A stretch of 64,000 nucleotides of DNA from Treponema sp. J25 (lineage in GTDB: Bacteria > Spirochaetota > Spirochaetia > Treponematales > Breznakiellaceae). Below the pieces are notes generated by a model that saw only the letters and a program-made list of their open reading frames with translations, ran no database searches and was not told the origin of the DNA. The stretch lies in contig NZ_PTQW01000014.1 of assembly GCF_004343725.1 (NCBI RefSeq), positions 1 through 64,000 of the forward strand, read 5' to 3'. Positions within the stretch are counted from its first letter, which is position 1, and each line of letters opens with the position of its first letter. Below are positions 52,599 to 60,930 of the stretch, in pieces. A program made the position numbers and the translations under genes.

Positions 52599-53166
52599 CA
52601 AGTCCCTTCTATCACTCTATCTGGATGGGGAACTTCCTTCCCCATGGAAAGAAAAGCTAGAAACTCATCTTCTTCATTGTGGGAGCTGTCAAATACAGGC
52701 AAAAAAGCTCCAAGGGCTTCACCAAGACCTGCATACCCTACCATGCCCACCCATGGAGGTGATCCAGGCCGCGCAGAAGAGGGTATGGCAACAGCTCGCA
52801 GTTAAAATAAAGGAAGGCCAGGGGAACTCCCAAAAACATCGTTTTTCCTGGAATCGTCCTGTGGCTATCCCCTTACCCGCCGCAATAGCAGCCCTGATTC
52901 TGGTGGCTCTTGTGGCATCCCTCGCAGGGCCCCTTTTGTTTTCCCCGGGAAACGGAGCCTCCCATCTACCGGTTGCGCGGATCAACACGGAGGTTCAAAA
53001 CATAGTCCCTGTATCAAATATTGAAAATCTGGTACAATACCTGGAAATGCAGGCAGCTACGGCGGACATCGTGATTATCAAACTTCCTGAAACACAGAAT
53101 TTTGTTCCCGCAGGACAGCCAACCCTGCTTAAGGCCGTGGAATACCAGGGGAGGAAAAAACCCTGA
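52588..53166 (+). CDS. Zinc-finger anti-sigma factor (membrane)
   Basis: The N-terminal domain has the zf-HC2 zinc-binding motif, ETHLLHCGSC (HxxxCxxC), typical of RsrA/ChrR-type anti-sigma factors. A membrane segment follows at about residues 90-115 (AAIAALILVALVASLAGPLLF), and the C-terminal part is extracytoplasmic. ATG 52588 overlaps the sigma stop by 11 bases and has GGATGGGG before it; earlier in-frame starts at 52522 and 52579 are possible. It should hold the ECF sigma inactive at the membrane until an envelope signal is received. Confidence 0.82.
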   Translation: MCPDKSLLSLYLDGELPSPWKEKLETHLLHCGSCQIQAKKLQGLHQDLHTLPCPPMEVIQAAQKRVWQQLAVKIKEGQGNSQKHRFSWNRPVAIPLPAAIAALILVALVASLAGPLLFSPGNGASHLPVARINTEVQNIVPVSNIENLVQYLEMQAATADIVIIKLPETQNFVPAGQPTLLKAVEYQGRKKP

Positions 53167-53678
53167 TGGGCCCCCGTTTAATCCCCGCTCTTTTAATCGT
53201 TTTAACCTCCGCAGGCCTTTGTGCACAAGAGGCTCCTTTTACAGAAGTTCCGGGTCTTAAAGAAAAAGCCCTTATTCTGGAAATTGTCGCCCGGGTAATC
53301 GAGCGAAACGAAACAGAAGCATGGTCCACGGAAAACACCAAGGTAACCATTCCAGGAAGAGCGGTTATTCTCAAATTGGTAGGAAAAAATGTGATCGTTC
53401 TGGCCCAATTTACCCCCTACCAGCGGGAAGATGGCAAGACCTTCCTGGTTGCCCAGGGACAGGTATGGATAGATACACCCCAACAGGGGCTCAAATACCA
53501 ATCTACCATTCAAACCATACCAATAAATTACGGGGAACAGGTCTTGTTCTTCCCCCTGGGGAATCAGACAAAAGAAGGCCAGGCCCAGATAGAGATTCAG
53601 TTAGAATTACGTCCCTTCGATAAAAAAAACACCCCTCAAGAAGGGCAAGACACTAAAAGCGGAGACACCAATAAATAA
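53166..53678 (+). CDS. Exported protein of unknown function
   Basis: A signal peptide (RLIPALLIVLTSAGLCAQ) precedes a 150-residue beta-rich domain (VIVLAQFTPYQREDGKTFLVAQGQVWID, TIPINYGEQVLFFPLG). No family is recognised. It overlaps the anti-sigma stop by one base, and the transglutaminase gene follows immediately, so it is part of the ECF operon and probably an envelope component. Confidence 0.68.
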   Translation: MGPRLIPALLIVLTSAGLCAQEAPFTEVPGLKEKALILEIVARVIERNETEAWSTENTKVTIPGRAVILKLVGKNVIVLAQFTPYQREDGKTFLVAQGQVWIDTPQQGLKYQSTIQTIPINYGEQVLFFPLGNQTKEGQAQIEIQLELRPFDKKNTPQEGQDTKSGDTNK

Positions 53679-55297
53679 TGTATCGCCACCGTTTCTTTTT
53701 GTTCATCCTCTGTAGCTGTTCCCTCTTCATGTGGGGTGCCTGCTTAACCCCTACTCCAACAATTACCGGCATCGATCCCCGAATAGGTAATCCCGGCGAT
53801 ATCTTGATAGTCCGGGGCAAAAATTTTGGAAACGAGCGGGGAACAAGCTATCTGAGCATTGGAGGAATTATCCCCACCGCTTCCTCATACATCGAATGGA
53901 AGGACACCTATATTTCGGTAAAAATACCGGAATTCGCCCATTCAGGACTCGTATATGTCCACGTGGGAAAGAAAAAAAGCAATCCCGCTCTTTTTACCAA
54001 TCGCCTGGTTATGCCCCAACGGATGAACCTTCGGACCGATCAAGGGGGTCCCTTCATCACAGAAATACAACCATCCGCAGAAAGAATCGGTTCCCTTATT
54101 CGAATACTAGGGCAGGGATTCGGAGCCTCCCGGGATAAAAGCCAGGTCCTGTTTTCCTGGCAGGCGGAACTCCCCCCCATGCTGGGCAAAACGGCATCCC
54201 ACTATACAACCGTACCGGTAAGCGAAGGAGAGGGGGGATATGAACTATGGACCGACAAGGAGATACGCCTCAGGATCCCCGACGGAGCCGTAAGTGGTGC
54301 CGTTCAAGTAGTAACTTCAAACGGTACCAGCCAGCCCTTCTTCTTTGAAGTCACTGATCGGCCAGGCACAAAAACATACCGGGATAAAAAAACCTACGCT
54401 ATTACCTATTCAGTGCAGATCAATGTAAAGGAAGCCTCCGGGCCCAATACGCTGTACCTGTGGCTTCCCCTGCCTGTTACCACAGCGTACCAGCGACCTA
54501 TTCAGGTACTTCAACGAAGCCAGGACCCTTTTGTAGAAAATTATGAAGGGGCAAGTCTTTTTCAGCTTAAGAATCTCTCCCGGGGAAGCTCCTCTGTCGT
54601 TAGTCTTTCCTATCTCGTAGACACCTACACGGTCGAAACATCGGTAAATGCTTCCCGGGTGGTAAGCCCGGGCAAACAATTCGAGGTATTCACTCGCCCT
54701 ACAACATTGCTTCCGGCTAATAACCCGGAAATTCAAAAGAAAGCCCTTTCCATTGTAGGAAAAGAAAAAAACCCCTACAAACAGGCCCAACGGCTGTATG
54801 AGTGGATTACTTCCCAGGGAGGGGTGTCAGAAAAAAGCGTTTCCTTTGATATGCTTACCGCCCTTACCCTGCAACGGATGGATACCTATACGGCGGCCCT
54901 GAGTTTTTGCACCATGGCCCGGTCTCTGGGGATCCCGGCGCTTCCCATTGCGGGCGTTTTAATAGGGAAAAACCGGGAAACCCGGGTTCACTTCTGGGCA
55001 GAATTCTGGATCGATAATTTTGGCTGGGTACCGGTAGATCCTGCCCTGGGGGCCGGTGCCGTTCCCGCCCCCTTCATCACCCGTTCCGACAGCGGAAGCT
55101 ACTATTTTGGAAACAGTGATAGCAACCGTATCGCCTTTTCTCGGGGAGAGCGGGTTCTTTCCCCCATGGCTCCCCGGGGAAGGATAGTCCAGTACAGTCG
55201 CTCTTATGCCCTGCAATCGATTTGGGAAGAATCCTTAGAACAATTAGAATCCTATTCTTCCCTATGGAGTGATATAGAAATTACGGGTATCTACTAG
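53678..55297 (+). CDS. Lipoprotein with IPT/TIG domains and a transglutaminase-like domain
   Basis: The lipobox MWGAC indicates a lipoprotein. Residues about 30-110 and 125-225 are two IPT/TIG-like immunoglobulin folds (ITGIDPRIGNPGDILIVRGKNFG; ITEIQPSAERIGSLIRILGQGFG). The C-terminal ~300 residues contain a transglutaminase core: the Cys in YTAALSFCTMARSLGIPALPIAG, the His in RVHFWAEFWIDNFGWVPVDP and its Asp, in the usual Cys-His-Asp order. Such enzymes act on peptides, possibly in envelope protein or peptidoglycan processing; the substrate is unknown. It is the last large gene of the ECF operon before pyrH. Confidence 0.85.
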   Translation: MYRHRFFLFILCSCSLFMWGACLTPTPTITGIDPRIGNPGDILIVRGKNFGNERGTSYLSIGGIIPTASSYIEWKDTYISVKIPEFAHSGLVYVHVGKKKSNPALFTNRLVMPQRMNLRTDQGGPFITEIQPSAERIGSLIRILGQGFGASRDKSQVLFSWQAELPPMLGKTASHYTTVPVSEGEGGYELWTDKEIRLRIPDGAVSGAVQVVTSNGTSQPFFFEVTDRPGTKTYRDKKTYAITYSVQINVKEASGPNTLYLWLPLPVTTAYQRPIQVLQRSQDPFVENYEGASLFQLKNLSRGSSSVVSLSYLVDTYTVETSVNASRVVSPGKQFEVFTRPTTLLPANNPEIQKKALSIVGKEKNPYKQAQRLYEWITSQGGVSEKSVSFDMLTALTLQRMDTYTAALSFCTMARSLGIPALPIAGVLIGKNRETRVHFWAEFWIDNFGWVPVDPALGAGAVPAPFITRSDSGSYYFGNSDSNRIAFSRGERVLSPMAPRGRIVQYSRSYALQSIWEESLEQLESYSSLWSDIEITGIY

Positions 55298-55309
55298 GAG
55301 GAGATTGAG

Positions 55310-56005
55310 ATGGTAACGGTAATTTCCCTCGGTGGCTCCATTGTGGCCCCCGATGATGTTGATACGACGTTCCTGGCGGATTTTTCTCGCCTCATTCGCT
55401 CTGAGTTAGCGGAAGATGAAAAAACCCGTTTCATCCTGGTGGTAGGAGGAGGAGGACCTGCTCGCCGCTATCAACAGGCCTACCGGCAGCTTGTTCAGCA
55501 ACCGATAGACGACCAGGCCGATTGGATTGGTATCATGGCGACCCGTCTGAACGCCCAACTTCTGCGGGCTATTTTTTCTGACCTCTGTCCTCAACAGGTG
55601 GTGATCGATCCGACCGAGGTGGGTCCCTTCGTTGGACGGATCCTGGTGGCCGCAGGCTGGAAACCGGGTTTTTCTACCGACTACGATGCGGTACTCCTGG
55701 CAGAACGCTTCCAGGCCTCGCGGCTTATCAACCTTTCTAACATTCAAAAGGTGTACACCGATGATCCCCGAAAAAACCCAGAGGCCCGGCCTATCGATGC
55801 CATCTCCTGGGATGAATTTCTTTCCTTAGTAGGAGATGAGTGGGTACCGGGTAAGAATGTGCCCTTTGATCCGGTGGCCAGTCGACATGCCAAAAAACTG
55901 GGGCTTGAGGTTATATGCGCCGCGGGCAAAGACCTCGAGAACCTTCGCCGGATCCTCCACCATGAACCCTTTGTGGGGACCACCATTGGAGGGAACCTCC
56001 CGTAA
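55310..56005 (+). CDS. pyrH: UMP kinase, archaeal type
   Basis: The amino-acid-kinase fold is clear: VISLGGSIVAP (Gly-rich nucleotide loop), RFILVVGGGGPARRYQQ, and ARLINLSNIQKVYTDDPRKNPEAR with the phosphate-binding loop. The 231-residue length and the lack of the bacterial insertion match archaeal-type UMP kinases, which spirochaetes and some other bacteria carry. It makes UDP from UMP for pyrimidine supply. AGGAGGAG precedes the ATG. Confidence 0.88.
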   Translation: MVTVISLGGSIVAPDDVDTTFLADFSRLIRSELAEDEKTRFILVVGGGGPARRYQQAYRQLVQQPIDDQADWIGIMATRLNAQLLRAIFSDLCPQQVVIDPTEVGPFVGRILVAAGWKPGFSTDYDAVLLAERFQASRLINLSNIQKVYTDDPRKNPEARPIDAISWDEFLSLVGDEWVPGKNVPFDPVASRHAKKLGLEVICAAGKDLENLRRILHHEPFVGTTIGGNLP

Positions 56006-56099
56006 GGGGCATGGAAAGGCCCGACCTCTGTCAGGTTAAGCGTATCGTTTTTACGCACCCGCCCTCTTTAGGCAGGGGCCGCTTCCGCCCTATCTTAAA

Positions 56100-57881
56100 C
56101 TACAGGCTATACTCAAGACCAAACCCAAAGGCCCCTTTCGTTTCTAAAAGAGTACCATCTATCAGTACATCCTGGAGGGGAGCCGTCATGGCCCCCTGCC
56201 AGCGGATTTTCCAGCGGAAAGGTTTGAGGATGGGCAACCTAAAAGCCGCTTCCAGGCCAGCCCAACCGACCCACAGGGGGACCGCTTCCTCCCCATTTCT
56301 GCTCGTACTGGTAAGCCACCAACGGAACTGAACATACGGAGAGGGATTAAGCTCGCTTTCATACGAAATATTAAGATACCGGGCCATATGAAAGGCCCCT
56401 GAGGGGATCTCATACCAAAAGGTGTTTAGCCAGAGCGGACGTTGCGCCTTTTTCCCATACGAGGATCCAGAAAGGCCACCAGAGAGGGCAACCGCAAACC
56501 GAGGAGAGGAACTCTGGGTCGGGTCTTGTCGCCACCAATCCCATCGAACACCGGCGCCCCAGAGGGTTCTCCCATAAAATCCCAGGAGGACCTGCTGACT
56601 GACGATGGTATCTTTTCCTAAGGAATATTCAGCCCCCCCGTAAAAAGAAGAACTTCCCCAGAGGCCTCCCTCACCCAGGGGAACTGCTCCCTGGACAGTG
56701 AGATAGGCCTGCCAGGCAAGGGGTACCGATCGGGGATATCCATTGGCCGGAACGATTCCCCAGGGGGCATACATTCCGAGGGAGAAGATATCCGTGGGGA
56801 CATGATTGATAAGCCATACCGTACTTTGCACCACCGGGGACCTCCAGCACAGTTCCTGTTGAATCCTCTGTTCTATGCGGGAAAGGTCCCCTTCTACAAG
56901 CGAAAGGCGGTTCTGCAACATGGTTTTACGGGCATATACATAGAGATCTTCCTGAGAAATGCCCTGACTTGCCTGGACAAAGGTTTTCTTCTGGACAGCC
57001 AGGGAGCCTTTTTTTTGTTTAAGACCTGCCTGGATTTCCTTAAGGATTTCCTGACTATAACTCTGAGGAGAGGCTGAGACAGGCCTCCACTGGGTAAGGG
57101 TTTCTTCTATGGGGATAAGGGCATTTTCTATCTCAGCAAAAATCTCTAAGATCCTTTGAGTAGTGGCAGTCTTATCCAACTGTTGCTGGGCTTTCCGCAA
57201 ACGGGCAATTCCCTCTTGAGCAGTGCCATCGTAGGATTGAAGCAGTTTCTGCAATTCGGGGGCCTTCCTTTTTTGTATCGACGAAAAATAATAGGCATCC
57301 TGTATCTGGCCCAGGTACCGGAGCACCTCCTGGATTTTACTGCGGGCCTGGGAATAGGTGGTCTCTGCGGAGGCAATAACTCCATTCGATTCAAACCGCG
57401 CCGCCTCGCTCAAAAGCTTTTCTATGTCAGGTATGGCCGTTTCGGCCGCATCAAGGAGGTTCACCACCGTGGTAGCATAACGCCCCACATACAGAGCGTC
57501 CACCAGAGAGCGTTCTACCGAGGCCCGCACCTTTCCAATCCAGGATTCCTTGTTTTGTTGGCTTGCCTCTATAACCTGGAATTCCCCCTGCTGGAGGGCC
57601 TCGGGAATAAACAGATCCCGAAAGAGGGGATCTTTCCTTGCCTGGTGATACACAATTTCCTCAAGGGCATTAATCTTTGCTTCTTCCAGGGCAAGATCGC
57701 GGGTTTTTCCCTTTCCTGTGCCGAGGGCCTCATACCTTGTTTCCGATTGGGCTTCCAGTCTCTCTGGAAAAACACTCAAACCTAAAAACAGAAACAGAAA
57801 GCCCGCCCCGACTTTTGCGAAAAGAAAAAACTTCGGATAGCAGTGATGAGTTTTTGAAACATTTTTTTTCTTTGCGATCAT
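56100..57881 (-). CDS. Exported protein with LPP20-like N-terminus and beta-barrel-like C-terminus
   Basis: A signal peptide (VGAGFLFLFLGLSVFPERLEAQ) is followed by an LPP20-like domain (YEALGTGKGKTRDLALEEAKINALEEIVYHQ). A long helical region (about 150-280) links to the C-terminal ~260 residues, which alternate hydrophobic and aromatic beta strands and end in GAFGFGLEYSL, as in an outer-membrane barrel. Such a combination may anchor the protein in the outer membrane. I do not recognise the family. GGAGACCC precedes the ATG. Confidence 0.6.
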   Translation of the reverse strand: MIAKKKNVSKTHHCYPKFFLFAKVGAGFLFLFLGLSVFPERLEAQSETRYEALGTGKGKTRDLALEEAKINALEEIVYHQARKDPLFRDLFIPEALQQGEFQVIEASQQNKESWIGKVRASVERSLVDALYVGRYATTVVNLLDAAETAIPDIEKLLSEAARFESNGVIASAETTYSQARSKIQEVLRYLGQIQDAYYFSSIQKRKAPELQKLLQSYDGTAQEGIARLRKAQQQLDKTATTQRILEIFAEIENALIPIEETLTQWRPVSASPQSYSQEILKEIQAGLKQKKGSLAVQKKTFVQASQGISQEDLYVYARKTMLQNRLSLVEGDLSRIEQRIQQELCWRSPVVQSTVWLINHVPTDIFSLGMYAPWGIVPANGYPRSVPLAWQAYLTVQGAVPLGEGGLWGSSSFYGGAEYSLGKDTIVSQQVLLGFYGRTLWGAGVRWDWWRQDPTQSSSPRFAVALSGGLSGSSYGKKAQRPLWLNTFWYEIPSGAFHMARYLNISYESELNPSPYVQFRWWLTSTSRNGEEAVPLWVGWAGLEAAFRLPILKPFRWKIRWQGAMTAPLQDVLIDGTLLETKGAFGFGLEYSL

Positions 57882-57900
57882 AGGGTCTCCATTCTATATT
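57872..57900 (+). promoter_or_regulatory. Promoter of the CoA-binding gene, probable leaderless mRNA
   Basis: TTGCGA (57872-57877), a 17-base spacer and TATATT (57895-57900). The gene starts ATGATG at 57907, 6 bases after the -10 box, and no ribosome-binding site lies before it. Confidence 0.65.
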
Positions 57901-57906
57901 TATTAT

Positions 57907-58278
57907 ATGATGAACACACGAACCGTGGTCGTCCTGGGGGCAAGCGACAACCCCGAACGCTATTCGTATAGGGCAGTACGGGAACTACAAAAACACGGCT
58001 TTCCTGTTATTCCCGTGAATCCTACGCTTTCTTCAATAGAAGGTCTTCCTGTGGTTCCCCGCCTCGCTGATATTAGCGAAAAAGTAGATACCCTCACAAT
58101 CTACCTGTCTGAAAAACGGTCGACCCCACTTATCCCAGAAATTCTGGCTCTTCGACCTGGTCGGGTCATTCTGAATCCCGGGGCAGAAAACCCTACTCTG
58201 GAGAAGGTCCTCTCTGAAGCCGGCATCCCCTGGCTCCATGCCTGTACGCTGGTACTTCTTTCCACCGGACGATTTTAG
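57907..58278 (+). CDS. CoA-binding (YccU-like) Rossmann protein
   Basis: The 123-residue protein is a CoA_binding domain with VVVLGASDNPERYSYRAVRELQKHGFPVIPVNP, VDTLTIYLS, and RVILNPGAENPTLEKVLSEAGIPWLHACTLVLL. The function is unknown; the domain usually binds acyl-CoA or similar. Two adjacent ATG codons (57907 and 57910) are possible; the -10 box spacing favours the first. It is divergent from the LPP20-like gene. Confidence 0.88.
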   Translation: MMNTRTVVVLGASDNPERYSYRAVRELQKHGFPVIPVNPTLSSIEGLPVVPRLADISEKVDTLTIYLSEKRSTPLIPEILALRPGRVILNPGAENPTLEKVLSEAGIPWLHACTLVLLSTGRF

Positions 58279-58382
58279 GTGCCAGGGTAAGCGGTCTGCC
58301 CCTCTCCATGAGGAGCCACATTTACTCCTTGAGAATTTACCGATGGGCCCGAACAATTCTCAATCAATATTGAATAGCAGGC

Positions 58383-58400
58383 GATCGGGCATCCCCGATC
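58383..58400. repeat. Small perfect hairpin in the gap after the CoA-binding gene
   Basis: GATCGGG (58383-58389) pairs with CCCGATC (58394-58400) with loop CATC. No T-tract follows directly; the stronger terminator lies 20 bases further on. Confidence 0.5.
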
Positions 58401-58419
58401 TTCCATGCCCCAGACAAAC

Positions 58420-58460
58420 GCCCCCTTCTTTTTTTAAGGGGGCCTGTTTATTGTTTTTTT
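58420..58460 (+). terminator. Rho-independent terminator, probably bidirectional
   Basis: GCCCCCTT (58420-58427) pairs with AAGGGGGC (58436-58443), followed by GTTTATTGTTTTTTT. On the minus strand the hairpin also lies downstream of the 58558 gene. The rest of the 58279-58557 gap contains no recognised gene. Confidence 0.75.
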
Positions 58461-58557
58461 AAGGAAAGTTTTTCTCTTTTCAAAATCCCACCGTGGTAGA
58501 TTGCGCCCTACCTCTACTATCACCTATCCAGAAGGGCCCCATCTCCCACTAACACCG

Positions 58558-59100
58558 TCACTTCAACGGGATTACCCACCGGGCACCCAGGTAATAGGCA
58601 AAACCCAGTTGATCCGCATCGGGGAACAAAACCCCAATCGCACCCACACCGAGGCGGAACGTCTTTCCAAAACGGTACCAGAGGGAAATATCAGGGAATA
58701 AGGTCCTGCCCGTACCGAAATTACTCTGGGGACCGAGAATTAAGAAATAGGCCCCCCCCCCAAGCTGACCAAGAAGAGTAAGATTCCAGAAATCAAGTTC
58801 GGCGTAACTGTTAAGCCAGCCAAAACTTATAATAATAAACGAAAAGGCTCGGGCTCCTATTCCCACGCGGAACGACTCCGTTATGGGAAAGGCATAAGAA
58901 ACACTCAGGCCAGGGATCACCATCGGATAAGTATTAAAGAAATCTACCACCTCCTGGTCACCCTCAGGGAAACTTACCTTATTACCTGAAACAATGCCTA
59001 TACCCCGGGGAACATCTAACTCAATATCAAAGCGCCATTCACTAAAAGTGGGGAGCACCAGTCCTAGTCCCACAAGAAGAACCAATACCAGCCGTTTCAT
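58558..59100 (-). CDS. Exported protein, outer-membrane-like
   Basis: A signal peptide (MKRLVLVLLVGLGLVLPTFS) precedes about 160 residues of alternating hydrophobic strands (GLSVSYAFPITESFRVGIGARAFSFIIISFGW, LGQLGGGAYFLILGP, ISLWYRFGKTFRLGVGAIGV) ending YYLGARWVIPLK. This looks like a small outer-membrane beta-barrel, but the family is unknown. AGGAGG precedes the ATG. The -10 box TATAAT on the minus strand (59136-59131) and a 12-base palindrome ATAGAATTCTAT (59114-59125) lie upstream. Confidence 0.7.
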   Translation of the reverse strand: MKRLVLVLLVGLGLVLPTFSEWRFDIELDVPRGIGIVSGNKVSFPEGDQEVVDFFNTYPMVIPGLSVSYAFPITESFRVGIGARAFSFIIISFGWLNSYAELDFWNLTLLGQLGGGAYFLILGPQSNFGTGRTLFPDISLWYRFGKTFRLGVGAIGVLFPDADQLGFAYYLGARWVIPLK

Positions 59101-59144
59101 ACACACACCTCCTATAGAATTCTATCTTTTATTATACTGCATTC

Positions 59145-59176
59145 TTGCATAGTTTCAGTGTTTTTATTACTATAAT
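59145..59176 (+). promoter_or_regulatory. Probable pfp promoter
   Basis: TTGCAT (59145-59150) with TACTAT (59168-59173) 17 bases away, overlapping a TATAAT at 59171-59176 (20-base spacing). The start at 59207 has GAGGAG upstream. Confidence 0.5.
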
Positions 59177-59206
59177 TCAACATTTATTTTTGAGGAGTGA
59201 CGTCCC

Positions 59207-60865
59207 ATGGAAGTATCCGCATTACAGAAGGCCCGGTATGGGTATCAACCAAAACTGCCGGCCATTCTTACCAGGCCTGTATCAGAAATCGCGGTGGAAC
59301 TGGGGGAACCCACCGAAGCGGTGGCCGATCAGGCGGACCTGAAGGGAATTTTTAAGCACACCTATGGAAAACCGATCGCCCGTTTTGTCCCCGGAAAAAA
59401 TGATAAGATCAACCGAAAACTCACCGTAGGGGTAATCCTTTCTGGCGGGCAGGCTCCAGGGGGACATAATGTAATAGCCGGTCTGTATGACGGTCTTAAA
59501 AAAGGGAACAAGGATTCCCGGCTTTTAGGCTTCCTGGGGGGACCCAGCGGGCTTATCGAAAACAAAACCGTAGAAATCACCGATGCGCTCATCGATCAAT
59601 ACCGGAACACCGGTGGCTTTGATATGATCGGCTCAGGTCGAACAAAGATCGAAACCCCGGAACAATTTGCCGCATCCCTGGAAACTGCAAAAAAACTGGG
59701 CCTCGATGCGGTTGTCATCATCGGGGGGGATGATTCAAACACCAATGCGGCCCTCCTGGCCGAATATTTTGTGGATCAGAAGGCCCCCATTCAGGTTATT
59801 GGATGCCCCAAAACCATCGATGGGGACCTGAAGAACGAACACATCGAAACATCCTTCGGGTTCGATACGGCCACCAAGACCTACAGCGAACTCATTGGCA
59901 ACATCGAACGGGATGCTAACAGCGCTAAAAAATACTGGCACTTCATTAAATTGATGGGCCGGTCCGCAAGCCACATCGCCCTGGAGTGCGCCCTTCAAAC
60001 TCAACCAAACGTATGCCTCATTTCAGAAGAGGTAGAAGCGAAAAAACTTTCCCTTGCCCAGATTGTGGACCAAATTTGCGATTCTATCGTAAAGCGGGCG
60101 GCTAACAAAGAGAATTTCGGGGTGGTCCTGATCCCCGAAGGGCTTGTGGAATTTGTCCCCGAAATGAAGCAACTCATTTCAGAACTCAATGACCTTATGG
60201 CCCACTATGCAGAAGAATTTGGCAAGCTTTCCGGCTTCGAGGCCCAGGCAGAATGGCTTAATAAAAAACTCAGTCCCGCCTCTGCCAAGGTCTTTGCGAG
60301 CCTTCCCGTGGATATCGCCAAGCAACTCCTTATGGATCGGGATCCCCACGGGAATGTACAGGTTTCCCGCATCGAAACAGAAAAGCTGCTTATCAGCATG
60401 GTGGAACAGCGTCTCGGGGAACTCAAAAAAGCCGGTGCCTACACGGGGAAATTCAGCGCCCTGGCCCACTTCTTTGGGTATGAAGGCCGCTGTGCCTTCC
60501 CCAGCAACTTTGATGCGGACTATTGCTATGCCCTGGGCTTTACCGCCTTTGTGCTGATCGCCAGTGGCCTTACGGGTTACCTTTCCAGCGTAAAAAACCT
60601 TACCGCTCCCGCTTCTGAATGGGTCGCAGGCGGTATTCCCCTCACCATGATGATGAACATGGAACAGCGCCATGGAAGTAAAAAACCGGTTATCCGCAAG
60701 GCCCTCGTAGACCTTAATGGACGGCCCTTTAAAACCTTTGCGGCCAAGCGGGACGAGTGGGCAGTAAAAACCTCCTATCTTTTCCCCGGAGCCATCCAAT
60801 ACTATGGCCCCAGCGAAGTCTGTGATCAACCTACCAAGACCCTCCTTCTAGAAAAAGGTCGATAA
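59207..60865 (+). CDS. pfp: Pyrophosphate-dependent 6-phosphofructokinase, long form
   Basis: The enzyme phosphorylates fructose 6-phosphate with PPi rather than ATP, a reversible glycolytic step. The 552-residue length matches the long PPi-type (TP0542-like) enzymes of spirochaetes and plants. [30 protein letters not shown] and GGDDSNTNA are the nucleotide/PPi region; the Asp after GGD, where ATP enzymes have Gly, marks PPi use. [10 protein letters not shown] carries the catalytic Asp and the PPi-type Lys. [12 protein letters not shown] follows. GAGGAG precedes the ATG. Confidence 0.96.
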   Translation: MEVSALQKARYGYQPKLPAILTRPVSEIAVELGEPTEAVADQADLKGIFKHTYGKPIARFVPGKNDKINRKLTVGVILSGGQAPGGHNVIAGLYDGLKKGNKDSRLLGFLGGPSGLIENKTVEITDALIDQYRNTGGFDMIGSGRTKIETPEQFAASLETAKKLGLDAVVIIGGDDSNTNAALLAEYFVDQKAPIQVIGCPKTIDGDLKNEHIETSFGFDTATKTYSELIGNIERDANSAKKYWHFIKLMGRSASHIALECALQTQPNVCLISEEVEAKKLSLAQIVDQICDSIVKRAANKENFGVVLIPEGLVEFVPEMKQLISELNDLMAHYAEEFGKLSGFEAQAEWLNKKLSPASAKVFASLPVDIAKQLLMDRDPHGNVQVSRIETEKLLISMVEQRLGELKKAGAYTGKFSALAHFFGYEGRCAFPSNFDADYCYALGFTAFVLIASGLTGYLSSVKNLTAPASEWVAGGIPLTMMMNMEQRHGSKKPVIRKALVDLNGRPFKTFAAKRDEWAVKTSYLFPGAIQYYGPSEVCDQPTKTLLLEKGR

Positions 60866-60873
60866 TGTTCGAT

Positions 60874-60912
60874 GGGGATTGTTCAGGATAAAGAACAATC
60901 CCCTTATTTTTT
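60874..60912 (+). terminator. Strong Rho-independent terminator of pfp
   Basis: GGGGATTGTTC (60874-60884) and GAACAATCCCC (60893-60903) form a perfect 11-base stem, followed by TTATTTTTTA. Confidence 0.92.
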
Positions 60913-60930
60913 ATACGGTGGTAGAGCCCT

